A stretch of 64,000 nt of DNA, taken from NCBI GenBank assembly GCA_005408345.1, contig SEMN01000133.1, forward strand, positions 1-64,000. Reading direction: 5' to 3'. This DNA is from Macquaria australasica (lineage: Eukaryota; Chordata; Actinopteri; Centrarchiformes; Percichthyidae). The notes below the pieces were generated by a model. It did no database searches, was not told the DNA's origin, and saw only the letters and a program-made list of their open reading frames with translations. This document shows positions 34,978 through 44,855 of this stretch, in pieces (position 1 is the first letter of the stretch; every line of letters starts with the position of its first letter). The translations under genes were made by a program, and so were the position numbers.

Positions 34978-36369
34978 TGTTAGTGAGATTACTTTTTGGA
35001 GGTGTTTAAGGTTTAAATTGTATTGCAATGTGAATCAGATAAACCATAATCATAAAACCAATCTGACGGTAGCTCAGACGAGATAAGCAAAAAAAGATGT
35101 CTGGCATTTTTGTTCCTGCATCTTACTCTGACTTAGTGCTAAAAGGCCTTTACATAAAATGAAATGACTGACAGAATATTGCTTCTCTAACAAACAGGTT
35201 GATGAAAGAGGGCGATCTATTCTTTCACAGGCTCCTTTATTCTCCCAGGATTCACCTGTGTGGGGGTAAAAGGAGATAGAGGAGGAACAGGGGCGTAAAT
35301 ATAGACAGTAGCAATCTATAACAAAATTATATGCTAATTTAATTCCAATACAATAGCCTAAGTAACTCATTCGACTGTACAATCCAACACACTGTTGGTA
35401 AAATATATATACGTAGGCTGGTGTGTGTGCTTCATAACTGGTCCCATCATATTAGTTTGCACTGGGGCCCGTCGTAACTACCTTGCGCCACAGACGAGGG
35501 CGACAGCACAGTATGGTCAAACTCACCTCGCTGCCTCCTCACCCTGCAACATCTCCACCCTCTTCGTCTTTTTTTTTTCTCTCATGTCTCTCTCATCATT
35601 CTGCTCGGCCCGTTCCTTGTCAAGGTGAGATGGGATATGATGATAGGAGAAGAGGCAAAGTGGTTAGGTGATGGGTTGTATTGTTAGCTCTCCCCCTGTT
35701 TTTTTCCCCTCCTCCTCCTTCTCCTCTCACCTTGTTCTGCTTACCTTTTTCCCCGAGAGATGAGGATCATGTCAAAGAGAAAGTTCATAGAGAAGGATAG
35801 AGAAGAAAAGTATCACTCACTGTGCTGTGGCTTGGACTATCATAACATGTTACAATATTTCTCAATCTCCCCCTCTATTTTTAATTTTCTCTCTTCCTGG
35901 GTTTCTCTCCTTTGCCTTTGTCTGCCTCTGTTTTTTTATCCTGTAGTTCAGGAAAACAATAGCTTTCAAGTCACTCTCCTCATCTTACTGATTCATCTCC
36001 CCTTCTTGCTCCTCTTGTCTCTCTTGCACATCTTTATGTACCACCTCCTACCTCTACCTCCCATGCCAGGAAATAAAAAACATAATGAGTGTTTAGCCAC
36101 AGAGGGAGACACATACACGTACAAAAGATACTTGGACTGTTCATTTCTCTCACTCTTTATGTCTCTGTCTGTTTCATTTCTTTCTAATTTTCTCATCAGC
36201 AGCTCCTTTCTCCGATGCACCCACCCCTTTTTCTCCTCTCCTCAGTATGTCATCATGTCCAGCTCTTTGTTTGGAACTAACAAAGGCACTAATAAAGCCT
36301 GAGGAAACAAACAAGACCCTGCCTGGGGTTCAAATACAACCCTGGGAGCAGGGCTGGATATCATTTGAA

Positions 36370-36824
36370 ATTTTTAGCCATGGCTCTATGGATGGCAGTG
36401 TCTGTCTGTTGGCCAGTCCACCGCTTTCAGTCCAGACTGAAATATCTCAACAACTAGAGCCGGGATTGCCATGAAATTTTGCACAGATATCCATGGTGCC
36501 CAGACAATGTACCCTAATGACTTTTTTTGTTGTTTTCTCTAGCGACACCAACATTTTAATTTGTCCAATTCTTTGGTTTATGACCATAATACCTGCAAAA
36601 CTAACGACATTCCCATCAGCCTCAGCTGTAATTTCTGCTTAGTGCTAATTAACACATGTTAGCATGCTAATACCCTTAACTTAGAAATCACGCCTGTCAA
36701 GCATCAGCATGTTAGTATTGTCATTGTGAGCATGTTAGCATGCTGATGGTAGCATTTAGCTTAGTGCTTCGCTGTGCCTAGCATCACAGAGCCGTTAGCA
36801 TGGCTGTAGACTTAGTCTTGTGTA
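36370..36824 (+). repeat. Teleost 'TTAGCATGCTAA' repeat, copy B (longest)
   Basis: The fullest copy in the window. It opens TTTTTAGCCATGGCTCTATG, then has TGAAATATCTCAACAACTAG, ATTGCCATGAAATTTTGCAC, TAATTTGTCCAATTCTTTGG, several ATGTTAGCATGCT blocks and an end near GCTGTAGACTTAGTCTTGT. I recognise it as one of the commonest percomorph interspersed repeats. No coding capacity and no clear terminal repeats, so the class is left open. Confidence 0.8.
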
Positions 36825-36855
36825 ATATTAGAACTGATATGTTACCTGAGTTTGG

Positions 36856-37430
36856 GCACTTAAAGGGTAATTCTGGTATTTTTAAACCTGGGCCCTATTT
36901 TTTATTTATTTATTTATTTATTTTTTTTCCCCCCCCACAAATTTTGGGGTCTAAATGAGAAATAGTTTTGGAATTGGTCCAGTAGATCACCTCAGCCAGC
37001 AGCTGCGAACAGGCTGCAATAGCTGCAACGTAATCCTTTGGGGCAATTGCGCCCGTGAAAAATACGTCCACTAAAAGCGCTTGTTTTTGCCACTGACAGG
37101 CTCTGATTGTTTTTGTAAGTGTCTGACAACATTATGGAAAGGATCCCTACAGAGACAGACCTTTTTGTTAAAGAGTAAGATCCTTTTTGTTTAACCAGAA
37201 ACAGAAGTCTCTCTCAAAGAAAAAGCCTTGCTCTGAAATCCCGTGAGAGGTAAGAGGTTGTTGTGGGAAGACGACGGTGAAAACGTGAGTCAGAGTTCTT
37301 CTTACTCCTTAACAAAAAGGTCTGTCTCTGTAGGGATCCTTTCCATAATGTTGTCAGACACTTAGAATAACAATCTGAGCCTGTCAGTGGCAAAAGCAAG
37401 CACTTTTAGTGGACGTACTTTAACGGGCAC
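36856..37430. mobile_element. Foldback (MITE-like) element with 117-bp inverted arms
   Basis: Arms at 37064-37180 and 37300-37416 are reverse complements with only about ten mismatches (for example TGTCTGACAACATTATGGAA at 37121-37140 against its complement at 37339-37358). The central loop is about 119 bp. The left outer part (36856-37063: AAAGGGTAATTCTGGTATTT, CAATTGCGCCCGTGAAAAAT) belongs to the family as I recall it, but the matching outer right part is missing after about 37430. A TTTA/T-rich patch with poly-C at 36898-36937 interrupts the left side. No transposase. Confidence 0.75.
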
Positions 37431-37635
37431 AGTCTGTAATCAGGAACTATCTCAAGAGGATGAACTAGATTACAGTATGATTCTGACTAAATATGCGATG
37501 CCAGCTCTTCGTATTTGCCAGTTTTCAATACCCAGTGCTACAGACGCATTCAGTCGTTACCAAAATGCAATGAGGTTGGATACTCAGCCCTACCTGATGC
37601 AGAAACAGAGACATAAAGACAAACAGTGAGACACA

Positions 37636-37654
37636 AGAGAGAGAGAGAGAGAGA
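37636..37654. repeat. (GA)n microsatellite
   Basis: About 9 GA units. Confidence 0.9.
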
Positions 37655-37895
37655 TTGCCAGGGACATTTTGAGATAATCACATGAAAAAGTTTTTTTTTT
37701 TAATATGATGAGCACTCTTCCCTAAGCTCTCAAACAATTACAAAGAAATGTTCCCATGAAAAAACACACTCAGTCTCAATCTTCATTAGTCGACGTGTGT
37801 GTGCGGTATGTACAAGTTAAAAATGTAACATTGCTGCGGTGTTGCTCAACAAGATGTGAAATGATGTGTGAGAAAGACAGTGATGCGTTTTGGCT

Positions 37896-37896
37896 A

Positions 37897-37929
<33 letters not shown>

Positions 37930-37930
37930 C
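37896..37930. repeat. (TG)n-(AG)n compound microsatellite
   Basis: TG array directly joined to AG units. Confidence 0.93.
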
Positions 37931-38229
37931 AAAGTGCAAGATTTCCCCTGTTGGCTGAGCATGCCAGCCCTGTCTGTCAGGAAATGAACTCATCTCCCAG
38001 CCTCATGCCACCGGCTGCTGCTGTTCTCTCCTCTTCCAACTCCTCCCTCACGCATCTTCACTCTTCCTCCACAGCTCCTATATGTCCATCAAACACACAC
38101 ACACATAAACTTCACCACCCACACACAAACACATATGGCATGATACTCAACTCACACTTACAATCCTTTTTATCCTTCAAATCAAAAATAGAAGCACTGC
38201 AAATCTGAGTAAGTTTGTGAGGCAGAGAT

Positions 38230-38244
38230 AAAAAAAAAAAAAAA
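38230..38244. repeat. Poly-A run, 15 bases
   Basis: Homopolymer. No retroposon body recognised beside it. Confidence 0.9.
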
Positions 38245-39293
38245 GTGGTTCTTGAATTCTCATCAGGAGATTTACAAAGTGGTTCAGGGGATTGCAGATT
38301 AACATTTCCCAGATTAGAGCGGTGCAGTGGGTTACTGTGATTTGAGTGCAAACCCCATCATGGCTCGCTACCGGGACAAACTGAGTAGACCCAGTGACCC
38401 AGTCCCCTGCTGATATCTCTCTTGCTTTCACTCTCTTCTTTCTCTTCATCTGCTGAATCTCTGTGTGTGGTGAAAACAAGACAATTTGACCATACTCACA
38501 TGTATGCAGCAAACCTGAGCTTGGCAGATGACATTATAGACAAAAGAGTCCCCTGTAGAACATTTGCTCTGTAACTCCAAACTAGCTTGTTAGCATGACA
38601 TCATCCAGTGGTGATTTAATAATAAAAAAGCTGTTGGTATATTTAGATAAGATGACCTAACAAGGAAATATAATAATGGTTATTTTTGGAACACTTTCAC
38701 GTGACAAACACATTCATCCATAGTGTGCCTCATTCATTTCCATGGAAAAAACACAAGCGTCACCAGAGGACAGAGATGAGATATGACATTGAGGCCATGA
38801 GTGCCTTTGTATTTTTTCTGGGAATTTACATTTTTACATTTAAAATAACTAACACATGCTGGTATTTTATTGCCTGATACCGTGTATTTTATACTGAATG
38901 TATCTAAATTAGATTACATTTAGGTTAAAACAACGGGAAAAGATTCAGTATTTCCCACCAGACTTTTATTCATAGCAGCGAGGACACGCCTTAGATCTTC
39001 ATGTTGAGAAATGAAATTCTCCAAAATATAATCAAACAGTATTTCTCAGTATTTCTCAGCTAGAAGAGAGAAAAAATATTAATTTATAGTCAAGAGCAGT
39101 TTGCTATTTTTGTATCATATTTGATATAACAGAGAACTTTAACTTTTGTGCCTGTTAGAGTACTGAACAGGCCTGAAATTTTGGCCTGAGTCCGACCCGG
39201 CTCAGATTATCCCAGCCTGAGCTGTGGCTCAAAACTCATATTAATCAGTATGCATTATTGCCAATGTCATTGTAATTTTAATATTGAAGGTAA

Positions 39294-39306
39294 TACTTCA
39301 TAATAA
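39294..39306. repeat. Target-site duplication, left copy (13 bp)
   Basis: TACTTCATAATAA, repeated exactly at 39453-39465 around the SINE. Confidence 0.9.
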
Positions 39307-39452
39307 GATGTATTTTTGGGTGCATTTTTGCCTTAATTTGACAGCGACAGCTGAAGAGAGATAGGAAAGACAGGAGAGAGAGAGGGGATGACATGCAGCA
39401 AAAGGCACCAATGACACACGCTCCACCAGGTGAGCCACCGGGGTGCCCCCCG
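39307..39452 (-). mobile_element. tRNA-derived SINE, minus strand, internal deletion
   Basis: A perfect 13-bp duplication brackets 146 bp. On the minus strand it reads a tRNA-like head with A box TGGCTCACCTGG (plus 39426-39437, one mismatch to TRGCNNAGYNGG), then CTTTTGCTGCATGTCATCCC, CTTCAGCTGTCGCTGTCAAA and an A-rich GGCAAAAATGC tail. This is the family seen at 12115-12289. The B-box part of the head is missing: GGAGCGTGTGTC runs almost directly into the body. The internal Pol III promoter is therefore incomplete. The deletion could predate or follow insertion. Confidence 0.85.
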
Positions 39453-39465
39453 TACTTCATAATAA
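39453..39465. repeat. Target-site duplication, right copy (13 bp)
   Basis: TACTTCATAATAA, identical to 39294-39306. Confidence 0.9.
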
Positions 39466-40146
39466 TATTAATAACTTAATGTTTTTAAGTGTTTTTAGGC
39501 TAAAACCCCATCCAAACCCACAGTACACGTAAATATATCCTGGTCCCAACTCGATCTGTCAAGCTTTTTGGGGTTTATCAGGCTCAATGCAAGTGGCAGA
39601 CCTGTAGCACATACCATTATAAATCACTGACATTTAGTTTTACAGCTGCTGGTAATTTGAAAAAAAAGAAAAAATTGAAGCTTCTGACAAAATACCAATC
39701 ACCCACCAGCAGCCAACATGGAATGAACTTGATGTCTATTTATGAGGGAGATCATTCTCCCCAAACTTTGATGTGTTTCTTTACATGTCAGTTGGCCAGA
39801 TGACCAACATCGAGATGTTAGAGTGTGTATGTCTTGGTGTTTTATATGATGTGTTTGTGTGTCTTTTTTTGTGAGAGTAATTGTAGTAAGTGATGGTGTG
39901 CTTCAGTGTTAGGCCAGTATCAGGCAAAACAAAAAAAAAAGCTTGACTGAACCCGACAACCGCCCCAAAGTCCTCTTTCATTTAACGATTCCTCTACTGG
40001 ATTTAGGGGCTGTCACTATCAATTAACTTTCCTCACATCAGTCACAGCTGGAGAGAAGAGCAAAAGGTTGGCTGAGGGGAGGGTGGGGGACAGATAGATC
40101 ATGTGGCTGGGAATGAGGGAGCAAAACAGACGAGGGAAGCGAAGTG

Positions 40147-40148
<2 letters not shown>

Positions 40149-40191
<43 letters not shown>
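40149..40191. repeat. (CA)n microsatellite
   Basis: About 21 pure CA units. Confidence 0.97.
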
Positions 40192-40192
<1 letters not shown>

Positions 40193-40235
40193 TCGCACAC
40201 TTGAGGCTGACTGCTACAGTACTGTGGACGGATGG

Positions 40236-40260
40236 ATGGTGGTGGTGGTGGCGGCGGAGG
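40236..40260. repeat. GGT/GCG trinucleotide patch
   Basis: GATGGTGGTGGTGGTGGCGG-type run followed by G-rich sequence to about 40275. Confidence 0.85.
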
Positions 40261-40451
40261 CAGCGGGGGGCGGGTTGTATAATTTGATTTGGATTTAGTG
40301 TTGCTTGGAAGAATGACACAAATTCTACAGGGATTAATCCGGCTTTAATTCAATCTGGCCGCTGCAGCCTGAAATAGCCCCGCGCCGGTCCTGCTGTTCC
40401 TCTGTGAAAGCACAGCTGCACCTGGCATGGGGTCCAGAGGCCACATGTGTA

Positions 40452-40470
40452 GGTGTGTGTGTGTGTGTGT
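40452..40470. repeat. (TG)n microsatellite
   Basis: About 9 TG units. Confidence 0.9.
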
Positions 40471-41142
40471 AACTGTAAGTGTGTGTGAGCATGAGGAAAA
40501 ATGTGATTGGGTTTAAGTGTGTTTAATTGTGTATGGATTTGTCCGTACCGTATCTGTGTGAAGAAGAGTGCTACTGTCTGTGCTGTGGCTATCACAACAG
40601 CGAGAAACAGACAATACAGCAGCCTGTGTTTGCATGATGTGTGCTCCTAAAAGCTACAGTAGTGCAGAGTGAGACATTCAAAATCTCTGAACTGCTGTTC
40701 TGCCAACAGTACAAGACTTTTGTTTTTTGTCCCAAAATGTTGTCATATTTACTTCCGCCTCACTAATTACAAGATTATTCCAGTTAGAGAGATCTGCGAC
40801 TGGGGAAAACGACCGTGATATTCATAGAAAACATTCAACACGTGTATTTCCACTAATTTTCCTGGCCTAGATCCCTGTTGTCCTCTCGTTGGATACTGCT
40901 CATCTTTCTTTTAACAGACTCTCCTCCAAGGTGCTGCAAGTACAAGTGCATCTTGTTTTGTGCTAAGATAAAACATGTTTGCAAACTGTCACAGTGTCTG
41001 AGGCGCTAGGCTTAATTAGAAAAGAAGGAACCACATGTGTGTCTGTAGGCATTTAAAAAGAAAAAAAAACGTGTAATTTTGGGATCTTTCCAGTGTCATG
41101 TTCAGCCAACAGGGAACATATAATACTCTCTTTTTTCTCTGT

Positions 41143-41173
41143 CACACACACACACACACACACATGCACACAC
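41143..41173. repeat. (CA)n microsatellite
   Basis: CA array with one TG interruption. Confidence 0.93.
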
Positions 41174-41680
41174 GTACTGCTCTCTCCCAGCATCTGCCTC
41201 ATCAGCATTGTTTGGCTCGCTGCCTACAGGCAATCTACAGCTCACCACAGTTTCCACCTAAAGGGCCGGTTGTCTCGTGATTTGGATCCCACGTCTGATG
41301 TTAAAACATTCCTAATCATAACTACTGTGGTCTCTTTACATCTGCACCTGTCCTCAAAAGGCCTATGGAAATACTGAGTTTATGCATTCTGAGTCCAGAC
41401 CATTTAATGTTCCAGCTAAGACAAACTGTGTAAAAATAATGTTGCATTGGTCCCGTGGCTTATTAAACAAAACATTAAAAGCTTAAAGCAACAGTAATGG
41501 CCCAGTGTGTTTTAGTAGCACTGTAAAAGAGCTTGTTATTTGTACAGCAATCAAAGGAAGCTGGTCAAAAGCTCAAATGCAGAACTCTGATGCAACCAGT
41601 TAACAGTATTTTTAGGTTTATGAATCAGTGTTTCGACATCTTGCCTTCGTTGGGATTACCTTGATGTGCCGAAACATTGA

Positions 41681-41699
41681 ATTCAGGATTATCCTGAAT
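41681..41699. repeat. Near-perfect palindrome
   Basis: ATTCAGGAT, one T, then ATCCTGAAT: 9-bp arms around a single base, inside the possible retroelement tail at 41630-41722. Confidence 0.8.
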
Positions 41700-42655
41700 A
41701 AATTAACATGTGCTGCCAAAGCGCTACTTCATGAAAATAAAAATAAAGATTTTATCTGAGTTATGAATGCGCAGCTTTCCCCTTTTTAATTTGATGTTTA
41801 CCTGCAACCAGACCTCACTAGCATAGTTCGTTTCCTTCAACTGTTCGTTCAGCATCACCAGTAGTGGGACTAAAAATGTTGAAGCCCGTCCTCGTGGTAA
41901 GTCTGCATTTCGTCTAGAATCAAATGTGGTGCCAGAATAAAGCGAAAGTGTTCTCTGTGAAATAAAAAAAACTAAAATGCAGTAAAAAATCAGAATCCTT
42001 TTCGTAACAGACAAGAAATTTGTCACAGTGTGCCCGATGATCAGCCAAGGAGAGGTGGCCTTTGAACGCCATACTAGATGACTCCCACATAATAAATCGG
42101 CAACAGATGCTTCCAGTATGATGACGGATGACAAGAGGAGTATGATATATAGTCTGGATACTACAGCCATTGACTCAGTTAGAGATGGATGGATAAAGAC
42201 AGAAATAAAGAGAAAGGAATAGATGGATGGAACAAAATGGATGTGACTGGAAACAGATATGAGCAATGCATTTTAAATATGTCTGAGCCGGCAGGTAAGG
42301 GTAAAGGTTGAGAGGACAGGGTTAGGGTTCAACATTTTGACCACTAGTGGTGCTATGGAGGAATGTCTTGATGAGTGCCCGTTTTGTTCACGCGCTTTAC
42401 TAACACACGTATGCGGATGATGCACATATACTCACACAAGCATGCGGGTGAAGCTTTACACATTCCCACTGAATGCAGAGGGTGACTATGCAAATATTTA
42501 GTGCATTTAAACCATAAAACACAAAGAAGACAAACAGGTGAAACATATCAGGAACAAAAATGGACAGAGGAATGACTGGAAATATCTTATCAGTTGATAG
42601 CTAGGCCTGGGATTTAAATCGAGCAATATGAAGGTGAATGAGACTGACATTTACC

Positions 42656-43032
42656 TAGGCTGCAACCATAAATTATTTTCATTACGGATTCATCTGCTTA
42701 TTATTTTCTTGATTCATTGATTAATTGTTTAGTCCATAAATGGTCAGAAAATAAAAATAATGTGCATCACCAAAGTTGACATGTTTGGTGACATGTTCAA
42801 ATTGCTTCTTTTGTCTGATGACAGTCCAAAACCCAAACATATTTAGTGTAATATTACAGAAGACAAAGAATATGGAGCAAATATTCAAATCATGTTTGAG
42901 AAGCAGGAGCCAGTCATTTTTTGATAATTTTGCTATAAAAATGACTTAAGCAATTACTTGATTATCAGAATAGTTGCCATTTCATTTACTGTTGATTGAC
43001 TAATCAATAATCAACTAATTGTTTCAGCTTTA
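42656..43032 (+). mobile_element. hAT-like MITE, complete with target duplication
   Basis: Starts TAGGCTGCAAC and ends GTTTCAGCTTTA, imperfect inverted termini of a very common fish MITE (TAGGGCTGCAAC-type). The 8-mer CATTTACC is repeated at 42648-42655 and 43033-43040. The match extends to ACATTTACCT if the terminal A/T are counted. An 8-bp duplication is the hAT signature. The interior is rich in GATTAAT/ATTGATTAAT, with AACAGTCCAAAACCCAAA-like wording in the middle. No transposase, 377 bp. Confidence 0.82.
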
Positions 43033-43097
43033 CATTTACCTTAATCATCTTTTATAGTAAATGACAATATTTATAATATTGTCATGTCTATCAAATA

Positions 43098-43352
43098 AAA
43101 TCATTAATCATTATCGATTAATCTGCCGATTATTTTCCTGATTAATTGTTTAGTCTATAAAATGTCCCCAATTTCCCCGAGCCCAAAGTGACGTCTTCAA
43201 AGTGCTTCTTTTGTCCAACCAACAGTCCAAAACCCAAAGACTCTTCATTTACTAACATAAATGACAAAGAAAAGCAGGAAGTCTTCACATATAAGAAGCT
43301 GGAAACAGCAAATTAATCAATTATCAAAATAGTTTGCAATTCATTTTCTATA
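43098..43352 (+). mobile_element. hAT-like MITE, second copy, ends lost
   Basis: Same family and orientation as the copy 65 bp upstream: ATTATCGATTAATCTGCCGA, CCAACAGTCCAAAACCCAAA, then TCAAAATAGTTTGCAATTCA. The terminal inverted repeats are missing, and the right side runs into a short TA array (43350-43362). It is less diverged from the recalled consensus in its left half than the complete copy. Confidence 0.75.
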
Positions 43353-44640
43353 TATATATATATTTGTATGTACACACCACATATAAAAATTGCACTACAT
43401 TATTGCCCAGATTTACAGTTGGTGGTAGTAATGTAGTAAAGAAGCCTGTTCAATGCAAACAATGATGTAAACGATGCAGGTTTCAAAAAAAGACTTTTGG
43501 AAGTGATTTATGAGGAATTAAATGCATTCATCACCATTGTTAGGCCTCAATAATACACACAATGCATTTTGGCAAGAAACACTAAATGCAAACATAACTG
43601 TGTTTGTTTACAAGAAAACTCTACAGGGTACCTTTAATGTTATGCTTAGGGTTAGGAAAAGGGTAAAGGTAAAAGTTTGGCTGCAACATTCTCCACTGGA
43701 AACACTGTTAGACAAACATCTTAGAAAATGAATAATTTCAACACAGCAAGCTTAATATTAACAGAATTTACCTTATGTACCACCATAAAAGGGTCTTAAA
43801 TACTAACTACTGTTGAATATTTTCCTTCTATCTCAGATCAAAAGGATTCATGTGGAAAACAAATCCTGACCCACATTCTTAATGGTCCTTCTAAATTCCC
43901 ACTGGGGCCACTCATGCTAAAAATATTTATACTCGCTGTAATGCAAGGTGCTTTGGATAAAAGCCTCCACTAAATAGCTGATATTATGTTGCGTTACTCA
44001 CATTTGGATTCACCACTGCTGCCACAAATTAGGACACTCATTATGACTCATTAGGAATGAGTCTCACACTCTGGCGCCAGAGGCCTCATTTATAAAGATG
44101 AGCCTTATGATAAAATTTCATCACACCAATGTTTGTCTACAGAAATTCATCGCAAAGAACATATTTATGAATCTCGGCCTTGATGATTAATTTTCGATGC
44201 TCCGTTTTCAGAGCCGGACTTGAAATACTTTTCCTCACTTTTTGCTATTGCTAATGCTGCGGTGCTGCCGGCTCCAGAGACACGTGAGCGGAATACAAAT
44301 CAACATTTTGGTCTACAGTTTATCAGGCCAGTGAAGTTGAGCTGCTGGACTACTTCAAGTTTAAAGTAACCTCACCAGTTGTAGTTCAAGGATTTGCCCA
44401 AGCAACTTTTCTCCAGGTATCCATGGAGTCAAGCAGCAACCTTTCATTAACAAGTCTACTTTGTTTATCATTTTCCTTCATACTGATTGATTCTAACCAA
44501 AATTTCTATATAACTCTTATGTCTCCCCAGAGACCTCTTCAGTGTAGTCCCACGCCATAAAAATCAAACATAAAGGCACAAAAGGAAATACAATTTTCAG
44601 TATATTGACTCTCATTCCATAATGTGGGCTCTTACTATTT
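43353..44640. other. Non-coding DNA with decayed retroelement traces
   Basis: Contains the SINE-type tail listed next. A weak inverted pair also lies at 44070-44190 (AGGCCTCATTTATAAA against ATTTATGAATCTCGGCCT) that resembles a fish MITE. Otherwise unremarkable. Confidence 0.45.
43931..43985 (+). mobile_element. SINE/LINE 3'-tail remnant
   Basis: AAGGTGCTTTGGATAAAAGC followed by CTCCACTAAATAGCTGATAT resembles the GTCGCTTTGGATAAAAGCGTCTGCTAAAT tail shared by many fish SINEs. No head is identifiable upstream. Confidence 0.5.
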
Positions 44641-44855
44641 TTAGCCGCACTAGCAGCGTCGCTGTAGGGATGGCAGTGTGGGTCGGTTGGTCCACCATCA
44701 CCAGGTCAAAGTTTTAATTTGTCCAATACTTTGGTTTATGACAAAATACCCTTAGTTTCAGCTGTACTTTATGTTTAGTGCTAATTAGCAAATGTTAGCA
44801 TGCCTCATAGAGCCACTAGCCGCTGTAGACGGTCAATCTTGTTTTGTCTTTTGGG
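44641..44855 (+). repeat. Teleost 'TTAGCATGCTAA' repeat, copy C, with deletions
   Basis: Aligns in order with copy B (36370-36824): TTTTTAGCC, TAGGGATGGCAGTGTGGGTC, then a jump to TTTTAATTTGTCCAATACTT, TAGTGCTAATTAGCAAATGT and CTGTAGACGGTCAATCTTGT. Two internal blocks present in copy B are absent: the TGAAATATCTCAACAACT part and most of the GTTAGCATGCT part. Confidence 0.75.

Larger units (their letters stand above)
32626..36369. other. Non-coding DNA with simple repeats
   Basis: Contains TG and CT arrays and a long pyrimidine-rich zone (about 35690-36240), where the 180-codon frame 35760-36302 is a Ser/Leu/Phe-rich artefact. A compact block at 33985-34115 includes ATAATTACCAATTAG, a pair of homeodomain-type cores. 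Confidence 0.45.
37431..39169. other. Non-coding DNA with simple repeats
   Basis: Holds GA, TG/GA and poly-A runs listed separately. The 150-codon frame 37756-38208 crosses the TG/GA array and is not supported. Confidence 0.5.
39170..39620. repeat. Degenerate repeat that received a SINE
   Basis: The outer parts (CAGGCCTGAAATTTTGGCCT and GAGTCCGACCCGGCTCAG at the left, GGGGTTTATCAGGCTCAATG at the right) resemble a GC-motif-rich teleost repeat, now split by the SINE at 39307-39452. Class and boundaries are uncertain. Confidence 0.35.
39621..42655. other. Non-coding DNA with simple repeats
   Basis: Contains CA, TG and GGT/GCG repeats and a compact block at 40300-40440. A possible retroelement tail at 41630-41722 has GTGCCGAAACATTGAATTCA followed by AATAAATT. 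The minus-strand 180-codon frame at 41724-42266 shows no domain. Confidence 0.45.

Noticed and set aside
35760..36302. 180-codon plus-strand open frame
   Set aside because: Lies in a pyrimidine-rich zone. Translation is Ser/Leu/Phe-rich low complexity.
41724..42266. 180-codon minus-strand open frame
   Set aside because: Hydrophobic-looking N-terminal half but no recognisable family and no gene structure. Its length is not remarkable for AT-rich DNA of this size.
42318..42332. GGGTTAGGGTT, telomere-like string
   Set aside because: Fewer than two full units. No interstitial telomere array.
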